Assembly: GCA_043820985.1 (NCBI GenBank)
Contig: JBDRDH010000068.1
Coordinates: 1-64,000, forward strand
DNA from: JAAYXS01 sp043820985
GTDB taxonomy: Bacteria; Planctomycetota; Phycisphaerae; UBA1845; Fen-1342
Reading direction: 5' to 3'
DNA length: 64,000 bases
The position numbers and the translations under genes were made by a program. Below are positions 42,534 to 52,400 of this stretch, piece after piece. Each line of letters starts with the position of its first letter. Within the stretch, counting starts at the first letter, position 1. The notes beneath the pieces are model-generated. The model made no database searches, was not told the origin of the DNA, and was given only the letters and a program-made list of their open reading frames with translations.

Positions 42534-44660
42534 TCAACTCGGCAGGTAGTAATCCCGCAGGTACTCAGCCACCATGCGGTGCGTGCTGAAGCGGCTACAG
42601 ACGGTCTGCATCGAGGCCACCATGCGGCGGATCCAGCGGTTGGGCAGGCCGGAGCTGTCACGCCGGTAGAAGAGCGGGACGATCTCCTTTTCGAGCAGAT
42701 CATATAGAGCTTCGGCATCCGCGCGATTCTGGGCAGCACGCGTTCGGCGGGCTTGGCCGACATCGATCGCCCAGCCATTATGACGGTTGTACGCCTCGGG
42801 CCACCAGCCGTCGAGAATCGAACAGTTCAGACCGCCATGCAATGGTGGCTTCATACCGCTGGTTCCGGAGGCTTCCTGGGGTCGCAGGGGATTGTTTAGC
42901 CAGACATCGCAGCCGGAAGTCAGCATGCGCCCGACGTGCATGTCGTAGTTTTCCAGCAGCACGACCCGCCCGGCGAAGCCGGCGCGACGTGCGTATTGGT
43001 GGATTTTCTGAGCCAATTGCTGGCCTTCCGCGTCTTGCGGGTGGGCCTTGCCGGCGAAGATGAGCTGCACCGGACAGCGTGGGTTGTTCAGAATCGCCGC
43101 CAACCGCTTGGGATCGCGGAAGATCAGTGGGGCGCGCTTGTACGTGGCGAAACGCCGAGCAAAGCCGATCGTCAGGGCGTCTTCGTCCAGCGTCTCATAG
43201 GCGTTCACCAGATCTTCCAGCGGCCCCAGTCGCCGGCTGATCTGTTCGAGCAGGCGCTGGCGAACAAAATGTACCAGGCGCCGCCGAAGCTGACCGCGCG
43301 CTCGCCACAATTCCGCTGGCGGGATATTCCCAGCCCGCCGCCACCAGTCATCCCGCGGTTTGGCACCGACCCAGCGGGGCCGAAGATAGCGGCGATAAAA
43401 GGGTTCCATCTCGGGAGCGAGCCAGGTTTGGCAGTGCACGCCATTGGTGACATGTCCGATGGGGACTTCGGATGCTCGGGAAACGCCATACACGTGCTGC
43501 CACATCCGCCGCGAGACCTCGCCGTGCAGTTTGGAGACGCCATTGCAACGCGCGGCCAGGCGCAGCGCCAGGACGGTCATGCAGAAGGGCTCGCGGTTGT
43601 CGTCGGAATCTTCACACCCCAGAGCCAACAGCTCCCGCCGTGCGAGCCCCGCCGACTCGGCCAGCGGTCCCAGGTAGCGCCAAGCCAGCGCTGGGGCGAA
43701 GCGGTCATGCCCGGCGGGCACCGGCGTATGCGTCGTGAATACTGTCGAACAGCGGACGCGCTCCTTGGCCTTTGAGAGAGATAGCCCAGACGCGCGATAG
43801 CGCCGCAGCCGTTCCAGGGCACAGAAGGCGGCGTGTCCTTCGTTGAGGTGGTAGACCGTCGGTCGGATGCCAAGTTTCTCAAGCGCCACCACGCCGCCGA
43901 TGCCGAGGATAATTTCCTGCTGGAGGCGCGTTTGGTTATCGCCGCCGTAGAGCGCGCGGGTGATGGCGCGCTGCCGGGGAGTGTTTTCAGGCAGGTCGGT
44001 GTCGAGCAGATAGAGTGGCACGCGGCCGACCTGGACGTTCCAGATGCGCGCGCGTAACCGGCGATGCCCGAGCGGGATTGCGATCTTTTGTCGAATGTCA
44101 CTGATCGGCAGGCGGGTAAAGTCGTATTCCGGGAAGCTGGCTTGTGTTGCCCCGCTCCGATCCAGAGCTTGCTGATAGTACCCGCACCGATAGAGCAGGC
44201 CGATGCCCACGAGCGGCACGCCCAGGTCGGAAGCCGATTTCAAGTGGTCGCCGGCCAGGATCCCCAATCCGCCGGCGTATAGGGGCAGGCATTCGTGCAG
44301 GCCGAACTCGGCACAGAAATAAGCCACTTGCAGGCGTTTTGGCCGGGAACCGGCACCGCGGCGGAACCATGTTTCAGCCCGCAGATAGCGTTCCAGCTCG
44401 TCTTCGCAGTTGGCCAGTTGATCGATGAATGTGTCGTCGTGGAGGAGTTCCGCGCGTCTGTCGCTGGAGAGTTGAGCCAGGCATTCAAGCGGATTGTGGT
44501 TGGTGGCCTCCCATAATACCGGATCGAGGGCGGCAAAAAGGCGTTGCGGTTCGGTATTCCAACTCCACCACAGATTGCGCGCCAGAGCGGCGACACGACC
44601 GAATATATCGTCCGCCCGTAAACCGCGACGTTTCGTGCGGCGAATTGGTCTATCTGCCAT
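42534..44660 (-). CDS. glgP: Alpha-glucan (glycogen) phosphorylase
   Basis: 708 residues of the compact bacterial GT35 type. The N-terminal part (NLWWSWNTEPQRLF) is the DUF3417-like extension. The substrate and phosphate motifs include YFCAEFGLHECLPLYAGGLG and HLNEGHAAF. The PLP lysine lies in EASGTSGMKPPLHGGLN. It releases glucose-1-phosphate from alpha-1,4 glucan ends. AAGGAG lies 8 bases before ATG 44660, below TATA-like sequence. It pairs functionally with the adjacent branching enzyme. Confidence 0.96.
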   Translation of the reverse strand: MADRPIRRTKRRGLRADDIFGRVAALARNLWWSWNTEPQRLFAALDPVLWEATNHNPLECLAQLSSDRRAELLHDDTFIDQLANCEDELERYLRAETWFRRGAGSRPKRLQVAYFCAEFGLHECLPLYAGGLGILAGDHLKSASDLGVPLVGIGLLYRCGYYQQALDRSGATQASFPEYDFTRLPISDIRQKIAIPLGHRRLRARIWNVQVGRVPLYLLDTDLPENTPRQRAITRALYGGDNQTRLQQEIILGIGGVVALEKLGIRPTVYHLNEGHAAFCALERLRRYRASGLSLSKAKERVRCSTVFTTHTPVPAGHDRFAPALAWRYLGPLAESAGLARRELLALGCEDSDDNREPFCMTVLALRLAARCNGVSKLHGEVSRRMWQHVYGVSRASEVPIGHVTNGVHCQTWLAPEMEPFYRRYLRPRWVGAKPRDDWWRRAGNIPPAELWRARGQLRRRLVHFVRQRLLEQISRRLGPLEDLVNAYETLDEDALTIGFARRFATYKRAPLIFRDPKRLAAILNNPRCPVQLIFAGKAHPQDAEGQQLAQKIHQYARRAGFAGRVVLLENYDMHVGRMLTSGCDVWLNNPLRPQEASGTSGMKPPLHGGLNCSILDGWWPEAYNRHNGWAIDVGQARRTRAAQNRADAEALYDLLEKEIVPLFYRRDSSGLPNRWIRRMVASMQTVCSRFSTHRMVAEYLRDYYLPS

Positions 44661-44801
44661 GACCGTGCTCCTTTATATACCGGCGAGCAAGTATAGCCGG
44701 CGGTGTCGGCGTGAGCACGCGGCACATACTTGTCTTTGCCAGCGGATGTCCAATCGATACAATCGAGTGTAGGGGAACGAGGTAAAGGCAGGATACGTAC
44801 C

Positions 44802-47351
44802 ATGTTAGTACAGCGACTGGTTGGTTTTGTCGCGGTGGTTCTGGCGGCCACTGGCGCCGCCGCTCAATCCCGAAATAACCGCGCGCCGGTGGACGATATC
44901 TTCTACCACTTCATGCCGATCGCCTGGCGCGACGCGGATAACGACACGTACCGCTTCGGCGACTTCGACGGCATGACGGCTTCGCTGGATTACCTGGAAG
45001 AGCTGGGCGTAACAGCGATCTGGATGAACCCGATCTTTCCGTCGCCGGCCTATCACGGTTACCAGCACAACCGGGCCGATGAGTTGAATCCCTGGTTCGG
45101 GACGCAGGTGGAGTTCTTGAACTTCGTGCAGCAGGCCCACGCGCGCGACATGAAGGTCTTCGTGGACTTCGTGGTGTACGGCATCAACCGCGACAACGCG
45201 TGGTTCCAGGATGCGTACGGCAATCCGTCCAGCCCGTACGACGACTGGTTCGCGTTCAACGATCCCGGCAACTACACGTTCCTGGGTTCGACGTTCACCA
45301 CCTGGAACGGCGACACGGTGCGTTTCGTGCATTGGAACTTGAACAATGCGAACCCGGTCGCAATGGTGACGGAGTGGTCGCAATTCTGGCTTGATCCTGA
45401 TGATGACGGCGATCCCAGCGACGGCATCGACGGCTATCGCCTGGACCACGTGTGGGAGAACTATCCGGAAGGACCCAACGGTTGGGGCTACAACCTCGAC
45501 GACTTCTGGATCCCCTGGAAACAGGCGTTGCAGAGCGTCAACCCGGACGTGTTCACGTTCGCCGAGCAGGCCGACTGGGGTAGCCACGGGGCCGAGCTGC
45601 TGCCGGCTCACGACGCGACCATGACCAAGCCGTTCGAGTTCGCCGCCCGCGACGCGCTGGCCAATGAGTACGCCGCCCCGCTCTACAGCCAGATGGAGGC
45701 GACCGTGGCGGCTCTGCCGGAAGGCGGCCTGTTCATGGGCATCATCAGCGACCACGACGTGGACCGGCTCACGTCCGTACTGGGTGGCAGCCTCGAGAAA
45801 GCCAAGGCCGCGGCGGCGGTGCTGCTGACGCAGCCCTTCCCGCCGATTATCTATCATGGCGACGAGATCGGCATGCTCGGCGTCAAGCATAGCGAGTATA
45901 CCGGAGACGCCGCCGATATCCCGATGCGCGAGCCATTCAAGTGGAACGCCGTCGCCGGCCCGCCGATGACCAACTACTTCGTGCTGAACAGCCAGGCCTA
46001 CGCCAATCGCTACGCGCAGAACAACGACGGCCGTAGCGTCGAGGAGCAACTCGGCGTGCCGGGATCGCTGTTCGAGGAATACAAGCTGTTGATCGCGACG
46101 CGCCAGGCGCACGTCGGGCTGCGGCGCGGTCAGTATCACTCGGTCGCGAACAGCAGCTCGCGCGTCTGGGCGTTCCTGCGGCACCATGAACAACAGCAAC
46201 TGCTCGTGGTCATCAACCTGAACGGTCAGTCACAATCGATCGCGCTGGACTTGACCGGCTTTGACATCCCGGGCGGCACAACGACGCCCGTCGATGTCAT
46301 CTCCGGACAGTCCCTGCCGCCGATCACCGACGCGAACAAGTCGAGCTACCCGCTGAGCCTGCCGGCATACGGCTACTTGATCCTGGAGGTCGCGCTCGAT
46401 CCGCCGGCCCCGCCGCAGTCACAGGTGGACGGTCGCGAGATTCCGACCGACTTCGGCCCGGCAGCGCTGGTGGCGACGCAGGACAACGCCACCGGTCTGG
46501 GCGATAACATATCCGAGCTGAACCAATTGTTCGTACAGCCGCAGGCAGACGGCCTGCTCATCGGCATGACCGGCAATCTGGACACCGATGGCACGGCTTT
46601 GGCGCTGTTCTTCGACACGGTCCCCGGCGGCCAGAACCTGCTGAACCTCGGTGACACCGCGCCGCCACCGTTCGGTCCGGATCAACTCAGCGGCCTGCGC
46701 TTCGACACCGGCTTCGCACCGGACCATCTGATCTTCGTCAACGCCTGGGCGGACAACATCTACGTCGATCAGTTTGAGCTGCTGACGGGCGGCGGCAACA
46801 ACAAGACGTATCGCGGACAAGGCACGGTCAACGACGGCGATGGCTTCCTGCTGGGTGGCTCGAATCCGAACCAGATGGAAATCGCGCTGGATAACACCAA
46901 CACGGCCGGCGTCACTGACACGGACGCCTCCGGGGCGGCCACGGCGACCACCGGCTTCGAGATGGTCATGCCACACACGGACATCGGCGTGTCGCCCGAT
47001 GCCACCGGCGGTATCGGCCTGGTCGCGTTCCTGATGCGTTCGAATGGCGAAATCAGCAACCAGTGGCTGCCGGGTCTGGGCGGCGGCTACGGCAATCTCG
47101 GAATGACGCCTGATCTCACGGCAATTCCGGGCGAGCAATACGCGGTCGTGACACTCAATCCGCTCGGCGACATGAACTGTGACCGGGTGGTCAACGCCTA
47201 CGACATCGACGGGTTCATCTGTGCGCTGAGTCCCGCGTGCGATTACGACACTCAGTATCCGAACTGTGAGCGCGACCTGGCCGACTGCAACCGCGACGGC
47301 GAAGTCAATGCTTACGACATCGACTCATTCATCGCCATCCTCGGCGGTTGA
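44802..47351 (+). CDS. Secreted GH13 enzyme with C-terminal beta domain and dockerin-like repeats
   Basis: 849 residues; the signal peptide ends near AAAQS (residue 22). The GH13 barrel starts at VDDIFYHFMPIAWRD. Nucleophile Asp215 (GYRLDHVWEN), acid Glu255 (TFAEQAD) and Asp319 (ISDHDVDR) are present. Conserved region I reads VDFVVYGINRDNAW (121-134) and lacks the usual N-H. Residues about 560-780 are a domain related to the two outer domains of the 54749-57301 protein. The C-terminus has dockerin-like repeats with cores NAYDIDGFICAL and NAYDIDSFIAILG. The start is ATG 44802; the frame back to 44730 lacks signal-peptide sequence. Confidence 0.92.
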   Translation: MLVQRLVGFVAVVLAATGAAAQSRNNRAPVDDIFYHFMPIAWRDADNDTYRFGDFDGMTASLDYLEELGVTAIWMNPIFPSPAYHGYQHNRADELNPWFGTQVEFLNFVQQAHARDMKVFVDFVVYGINRDNAWFQDAYGNPSSPYDDWFAFNDPGNYTFLGSTFTTWNGDTVRFVHWNLNNANPVAMVTEWSQFWLDPDDDGDPSDGIDGYRLDHVWENYPEGPNGWGYNLDDFWIPWKQALQSVNPDVFTFAEQADWGSHGAELLPAHDATMTKPFEFAARDALANEYAAPLYSQMEATVAALPEGGLFMGIISDHDVDRLTSVLGGSLEKAKAAAAVLLTQPFPPIIYHGDEIGMLGVKHSEYTGDAADIPMREPFKWNAVAGPPMTNYFVLNSQAYANRYAQNNDGRSVEEQLGVPGSLFEEYKLLIATRQAHVGLRRGQYHSVANSSSRVWAFLRHHEQQQLLVVINLNGQSQSIALDLTGFDIPGGTTTPVDVISGQSLPPITDANKSSYPLSLPAYGYLILEVALDPPAPPQSQVDGREIPTDFGPAALVATQDNATGLGDNISELNQLFVQPQADGLLIGMTGNLDTDGTALALFFDTVPGGQNLLNLGDTAPPPFGPDQLSGLRFDTGFAPDHLIFVNAWADNIYVDQFELLTGGGNNKTYRGQGTVNDGDGFLLGGSNPNQMEIALDNTNTAGVTDTDASGAATATTGFEMVMPHTDIGVSPDATGGIGLVAFLMRSNGEISNQWLPGLGGGYGNLGMTPDLTAIPGEQYAVVTLNPLGDMNCDRVVNAYDIDGFICALSPACDYDTQYPNCERDLADCNRDGEVNAYDIDSFIAILGG

Positions 47352-47375
47352 GTCAGTCGGGCTGCGGCGCGCAAT

Positions 47376-47437
47376 GGGAGGGCGAAGCTCCCGCTGAGCC
47401 GCATGTCCCGTCGGCTCGGCAGGAGCCTCGCCCTCCC
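47376..47437. repeat. 62-bp inverted repeat between convergent GH13 genes
   Basis: GGGAGGGCGAAGCTCCCGCT and its imperfect complement, ending in GGAGCCTCGCCCTCCC, form a long stem around GAGCCGCATGTCCCGTCGGCT. The right arm (47411-47437) repeats the motif at 5006-5032. It sits one base from the stop of the minus-strand GH13 gene, so it can act as a bidirectional terminator. Confidence 0.75.
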
Positions 47438-47438
47438 T

Positions 47439-49928
47439 TTACTTCGGCGTCGCCGCGTGCAGGACCACGCCGCTGATCGCGGGAACCTTGACTGATAGTG
47501 TGCGGTCCGTCTCCGGGTAGTGTCCTTCGGCTCCGAACACGCCGGTCCAGATATTGGGTGAATGGCTTGGCAGGGTGATCGTCACGTCGCGCGGTTGGTC
47601 GGAGGCGTTGAGTACGACGATTAGTTGCTCGTCGCGGTCCCAGCGCAGGAACGCCCACACGTCGGCCCGATCGTCGGTCAGCAGCGTTTGAAACAGGCCA
47701 GTGCGCAGTGCCGGGTGGGCGCGCCGCAGGGCGATGGCCCGCCGATAGAACTCCCGGTGATCCTTCATGACGTGGTTCTCAGCGGGATTCTCGTAGGATT
47801 CAAGATCGTCCCAGAGCATGGGTTTGCGGCAGCCGGGATCATCCGCTCCCCACATGCCGGCTTCGTCGCCGTAGTAGACCATCGGGGCCCCGACATAAGT
47901 CATCTGCAGCAAGGCCACCAGGCGCGCCCGGGCATACGCTTCGGCCGCCGGCTTGGAGGTGTTGTAGTCCGGGCCGTTGTCCTGAAGACGGTTGGCGTGG
48001 TCGTAGGCCCGGTCCGGATTGAGGGCCATCGAGACCAAGCGGTCGGTGTCGTGGCTGTTCATCAGGTTCTGCATGACCAGCGTGGCTGGAACCGGATAAG
48101 AGAGCCGCAACTCCTTCAGCCGCCGGTCGAACTCGCTGACCGATATCTTCTGATCGCGGTCCATGATCCAGGCCACGACGGCGCGGGCGAAGGGGTAGTT
48201 CATGACGGCGTCGAAGTGCTTGCCGTCAAGCCACATGGCGGCCTGGTCCCAGATTTCGCCGGTGATGTAGGCTTGCGGGTTGGTGGATTTAACCACTGCG
48301 CGCCACTCGACCCAGAAGGGCATGGGGATTTCATTCGGCACGTCCAGCCGCCAGCCGTCGATGCCGTCGGATGGATCGCTGTCGCCATTGGGGTCCATCC
48401 AGCGGCGGGTGACGTTGAAGATGTGCTGTTTGAGCATCTCGCTGGCCAGGCCGGTGGCGCTCTTTTTGAATTCGGGCAATTCGCCGAAACCGCCCCAGCC
48501 GCTGTACTCAAACGGCTCCCAGGAGGTGACGTCGAACCAGTCGGCGAAGCGTGAGTTCTGGCCATTGGCCAGCACATCCTGAAACGCCGGGTGCGGGCGA
48601 CCGACGTGGTTGAAGACACCATCGATGATTACGCGCAAGCCCAGCTCATGGGCCTTGGCGATGAAACGTAGGAATTGCCGATCGGATTTGCTCCATTGCC
48701 AGGTGGAAGGATCGAGCAGGTCCTCCTCAGCGGCTACCTTTTCATAATCGCCCAGCGTGCCGAGGTGGTCATCAATGTGCATGTAGTTCGTGGCGTCGTA
48801 CTTGTGGTGGCTATCGGCCTTGAAGACCGGGTTCAGGTAGAGGGCCGTGACGCCCAGGTCGCGCAGGTAAGGCAGCTTCTCCTCCAGGCCGGCGAGGTCA
48901 CCACCGTAGTAGCGCGAGGTCAGGTCGAAGTGGCGGAAGTGATTTTCGTCCGGGCTTTCCCAGGGTGAGCGCGTCTCCCAATGGCTGGTCCAGACCCGCG
49001 TGTGCGGCGGATCGTTGGCCGGATCACCGTTGCGGAAGCGGTCGGGCATAAGCTGGTACCAGATGGCGTTCTTGGCCCAGTCGGGCGTGTCGAATATGTT
49101 CTCGTTTGTGAAACTGCGGGCGTAAGTGTGCGGGGCGCTGGCGGGTTGGCCGCCGTCGTCGAGTACGAAGGCGTAGTGCACGGTGTGGACGCGGCCGTCA
49201 TCCGGCTTCGGCAGGCGCGCCTGGGCTTCGTACAGCGCAGTCAGGGAATCCTGGTGTACGAGGTGCATCTCGGTCAGCCCGGCACCACGTATGGCCAACT
49301 GGACGCGGGCCACGTCGTGCGCCAACGTTTGTAGCCGAACCAGGACCAGGTCGGCGGCCAGGGGCTGGAAGAAGCGTGGATCGTTGGGACGATGTTCAAG
49401 GGCGTCGGCGTTGATCTCGCCATCGCCGCCCCGCCCCGTTGATTCACTCATAATTGCTCGCCGTCCCAAGCGCAACACCGAGTTGTGCCCATTGTGGCCG
49501 TCGTCTTCGTTGTCCGTATTTTTCGGATCGGGGAACCAGCGTTGCCCGTCGACCACGAACTTGTACAGATGCTTACCGGCTCCCAGGTCGATGGTCACTG
49601 ACCAGTAGCCCTCGGCGTCCGGTCCTTTCAGGGGGGTGGCGGTCCGATTCCAGCCATTGAACGTGCCAGCCAAAGCGACCGACCGAGCCGCTGCCGGTGG
49701 CTGGAATCGAAATGTGCATTGCCAGCGTCCGGCTCGGATTGGCTCGACAGCTACTGATGGTGGTACGGGGCCCGTCTCGCGATCCGGGGCCACCTTCAAA
49801 GGTGGTACGGGCGGCCACTGCTCGGCGGCCTGACAACCCCCAGCACTGACCGGCGCGGACGTAATGACGCTCAGAGAAATAATGCCCAACAATATTGGTT
49901 GTATGTGGCTGTGTTTGAAGCAATTCAT
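47439..49928 (-). CDS. Secreted GH13 alpha-glucan hydrolase, paralogue of 37777-40275
   Basis: 829 residues from ATG 49928 (AGGAG 12 bases upstream; the open frame to 50000 is not needed). It has a signal peptide (LGIISLSVITSAPVSAGG), a CBM48-like E-set (VALAGTFNGWNRTATPL, LYKFVVDGQRW), a second beta domain and a GH13 barrel with region I DGVFNH, nucleophile GWRLDVPNE, acid ITGEIW and NSHDTDR. Domain order and long stretches match the enzyme at 37777-40275 almost motif for motif. It is divergent from the sugar transporter, fitting digestion coupled to uptake. Confidence 0.93.
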   Translation of the reverse strand: MNCFKHSHIQPILLGIISLSVITSAPVSAGGCQAAEQWPPVPPLKVAPDRETGPVPPSVAVEPIRAGRWQCTFRFQPPAAARSVALAGTFNGWNRTATPLKGPDAEGYWSVTIDLGAGKHLYKFVVDGQRWFPDPKNTDNEDDGHNGHNSVLRLGRRAIMSESTGRGGDGEINADALEHRPNDPRFFQPLAADLVLVRLQTLAHDVARVQLAIRGAGLTEMHLVHQDSLTALYEAQARLPKPDDGRVHTVHYAFVLDDGGQPASAPHTYARSFTNENIFDTPDWAKNAIWYQLMPDRFRNGDPANDPPHTRVWTSHWETRSPWESPDENHFRHFDLTSRYYGGDLAGLEEKLPYLRDLGVTALYLNPVFKADSHHKYDATNYMHIDDHLGTLGDYEKVAAEEDLLDPSTWQWSKSDRQFLRFIAKAHELGLRVIIDGVFNHVGRPHPAFQDVLANGQNSRFADWFDVTSWEPFEYSGWGGFGELPEFKKSATGLASEMLKQHIFNVTRRWMDPNGDSDPSDGIDGWRLDVPNEIPMPFWVEWRAVVKSTNPQAYITGEIWDQAAMWLDGKHFDAVMNYPFARAVVAWIMDRDQKISVSEFDRRLKELRLSYPVPATLVMQNLMNSHDTDRLVSMALNPDRAYDHANRLQDNGPDYNTSKPAAEAYARARLVALLQMTYVGAPMVYYGDEAGMWGADDPGCRKPMLWDDLESYENPAENHVMKDHREFYRRAIALRRAHPALRTGLFQTLLTDDRADVWAFLRWDRDEQLIVVLNASDQPRDVTITLPSHSPNIWTGVFGAEGHYPETDRTLSVKVPAISGVVLHAATPK

Positions 49929-49965
49929 GGCGGAAACTATACTCCTGTGTCTATGTCGAACGAGC

Positions 49966-49987
49966 GGCGACTGTGGTCGCAGTCGCC
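49966..49987. promoter_or_regulatory. Operator-like inverted repeat in divergent promoter
   Basis: GGCGACTG-TGGTCG-CAGTCGCC, perfect 8-base arms, lies in the 101-base gap between the divergent GH13 and transporter genes, where one repressor could control both. It may be coding if the transporter uses an earlier start (GTG 49973). Confidence 0.4.
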
Positions 49988-50029
49988 GTTGGACCAGCAA
50001 AGCATACTGGATACCGCTTGACTGGAAAC

Positions 50030-52396
50030 GTGACCAGGCAAATTGTACTCGCCCTGCGTGCCGCTGTGACGGTGGTCGCGATCATAATCATCTGTGGGGC
50101 GTTCGGCTGGGTGATAGCGCGGCCGTTCCTGCGGGCCGACGACCGGGCGGATCGCATCACGTTGCGCCTGGTGCACTGGGGCGACGATCGCGAGGCCGAG
50201 ATCGTCAAGCGGCTGGTCGAGGGCTTTGAGAAGAAATACCCGCATATTCAGGTCGAGCGGATTCATCCCGGCGGGGCCGAGGCGCTCAAGACCAAAGTGC
50301 AGACGATGGTGGCGGCGGGAGATCCGCCGGACGTTTTTCAGCTCGGCTACGAGCGCATCGCCGGCTGGGCCGACAAGGGGCTGCTGGCCGAGTTGGAGCC
50401 GTTCATCGAGCGCGACCAGCAAGCCGGCGATCCGGACGCCCTGTTGTTCGACGATTTCTACACGAACGTGATCGACACGTTCCGCTTCGACGGTAAGACG
50501 ATTGGCCAGGGGCCGCTGTATGCCATCGCCAAGGACTTCACGACGGTTGGCTTCTATTACAACAAGGACCTTTTCAGGAAGGCTGGTGTGCCTGAGCCAC
50601 CGCTGGACGGGTGGACCTGGGAAGAGTTCATCGAGACGGCCCGCCAGATCGGACAGCTTGAGGGCTGCTTCGGGGCCGATTGCGTCACCTGGGAGCCGAT
50701 GCTGCGGCTGTTCTGCTGGACGCACGGCGTAGACTTCACGTACGACCGCTTCGACACGTTTGATTTCACCGAGCCGCGCCTGGTGCAGACGTTGGATCGC
50801 TTGCGCGGTTGGTTCGAGGAGAACACGCGGGCGCTGCGCAGCGCCAAAACGCAGCTTGAGACCGGTGAGGAGCCGTTTCTGTCGGGACGGATCGGCATGG
50901 CGGGGCCGTTCGGGCGCTGGAAAGTGCCGATTTACCGCCTGATCACGGATTTTGACTGGGATTTCGCGCCGCTGCCCCACGCCGAGGGCCACGCGCCCGT
51001 CAACGGTATCTTCACGTCGGCGTGGACGATGTCGTCCAAGACGACACAGCCGGATGAGTCGTGGCTGCTGATCCGGTACCTGAGCGGCGAGGAGGGCCAG
51101 CGGCTGGTTTCCGAGGCAGGGCTGGCAATTCCGACCATGATTCGCGTGGCGGAGAGCAAGGCGTTCACCGATCCGACCATCAAGCCGTTTAACGACCGGG
51201 TTTATCTTGACATGGTTCCGTATGCCCGGCCGATCGACTGGCCGTCGCATACGAAATATCTCGACAAGCTCCGCAAACGCATGGAGGAAATCTACAAGAT
51301 CGGCCGGCGGGAGACCGCGCCGGTGCTGGCCGACGTACAGGCGGAGTGGGAGGAGTTTCGGCGTGTTGACGCGACGTATGGTTACCATCCGCGCGTGCCG
51401 TGGCGGTCGATAGCGCTGGGGATCATCATCCCCGTGGTGATTGGCGTGCTGGTGGTGGGGGTGTTCTGGTGGCGCCGCCGGCCGAGCCGGATCGCGTTTC
51501 GTGAAGAGCAAGCCGGCATGAGCATGGTCAGCCCATGGGTGATCGGGTTTCTGCTCTTCATGGCGTTTCCAGTGGTGCTATCGCTGCTCTTGGCGTTTAC
51601 GAACTGGAGCGGATTGGCGACGCTGGACAAAGCGGAATGGGTGGGGGTTGGGAATCTGAATCAAATATACCATGACGCCGGCTTCAGTAAATCACTTGCG
51701 GTAACCGCACTATATGCCTTGCTGGCTGTACCGCTCGGGCAGCTTGCGGCCCTGGTCGCGGCGATGCTGATGAACGGTGAGATTCCGGGAATCCGCTTCT
51801 TCCGGGCGGCGTGGTACTTGCCGAGTGTCCTGGCGGGTGTGGCCATCTCAATCCTGTGGAAGTGGGTGTTCCACCATGAAAATGGGATGCTGAACGAACT
51901 GCTCAACCCTGTTCTGGTGTGGTTTGGCTGGCATGCCCCGCGCTGGTTCGAGAAGGACGCCGAGACGTGGGCGGTACCGGCGTTCGTGATTATGAACTTC
52001 TGGATGGTAGGGGGCAGCATGATGATCTACCTGGCCGGCTTGAAGGGCATCTCCAAGGACCTCTACGAAGCCGCGTCGATTGACGGGGCCCGCTGGCGGC
52101 ACCGCGTCCGGCACGTGATGCTGCCGATGCTCAGCCCGGTGATCTTCTTCAACACCATCATGGCGGTGATCGCGTCGTTCCAGATCTTCACGCAGGCCTA
52201 CGTGATGACCGCCGGCGGCCCCGGCGATGCGACCCGCTTTTACGTACTGTACCTATACAACCAGGCCTTCGACTTGCATGAAATGGGGTATGCGTCCGCA
52301 CTGGCATGGTTGCTGTTGATTGTGATTCTGGGACTGACGTTGTCACTGATGTGGGGGAGTAAGCGGTTTGTGTATTACGAGGCGCTGAGGACGTAG
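50030..52396 (+). CDS. Fused sugar-binding protein and ABC permease (MalE-MalF type)
   Basis: About 788 residues. A TM anchor (AAVTVVAIIIICGAFGWVIA) leads to an extracellular solute-binding domain (about 45-430): ITLRLVHWGDDREAEIVKRL, EKKYPHIQVERIHPGG and AAGDPPDVFQLG. Another TM helix follows (IIIPVVIGVLVVGVFWW). From about 485 it is a MalF-like permease with six TM helices and the EAA loop EAASIDGARWRHRVRHVMLP, which contacts the ATPase. The start is uncertain: GTG 50030 fits the helix, and the frame is open to 49973. No ATPase gene is in the window. Confidence 0.9.
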   Translation: MTRQIVLALRAAVTVVAIIIICGAFGWVIARPFLRADDRADRITLRLVHWGDDREAEIVKRLVEGFEKKYPHIQVERIHPGGAEALKTKVQTMVAAGDPPDVFQLGYERIAGWADKGLLAELEPFIERDQQAGDPDALLFDDFYTNVIDTFRFDGKTIGQGPLYAIAKDFTTVGFYYNKDLFRKAGVPEPPLDGWTWEEFIETARQIGQLEGCFGADCVTWEPMLRLFCWTHGVDFTYDRFDTFDFTEPRLVQTLDRLRGWFEENTRALRSAKTQLETGEEPFLSGRIGMAGPFGRWKVPIYRLITDFDWDFAPLPHAEGHAPVNGIFTSAWTMSSKTTQPDESWLLIRYLSGEEGQRLVSEAGLAIPTMIRVAESKAFTDPTIKPFNDRVYLDMVPYARPIDWPSHTKYLDKLRKRMEEIYKIGRRETAPVLADVQAEWEEFRRVDATYGYHPRVPWRSIALGIIIPVVIGVLVVGVFWWRRRPSRIAFREEQAGMSMVSPWVIGFLLFMAFPVVLSLLLAFTNWSGLATLDKAEWVGVGNLNQIYHDAGFSKSLAVTALYALLAVPLGQLAALVAAMLMNGEIPGIRFFRAAWYLPSVLAGVAISILWKWVFHHENGMLNELLNPVLVWFGWHAPRWFEKDAETWAVPAFVIMNFWMVGGSMMIYLAGLKGISKDLYEAASIDGARWRHRVRHVMLPMLSPVIFFNTIMAVIASFQIFTQAYVMTAGGPGDATRFYVLYLYNQAFDLHEMGYASALAWLLLIVILGLTLSLMWGSKRFVYYEALRT

Positions 52397-52400
52397 GAGT

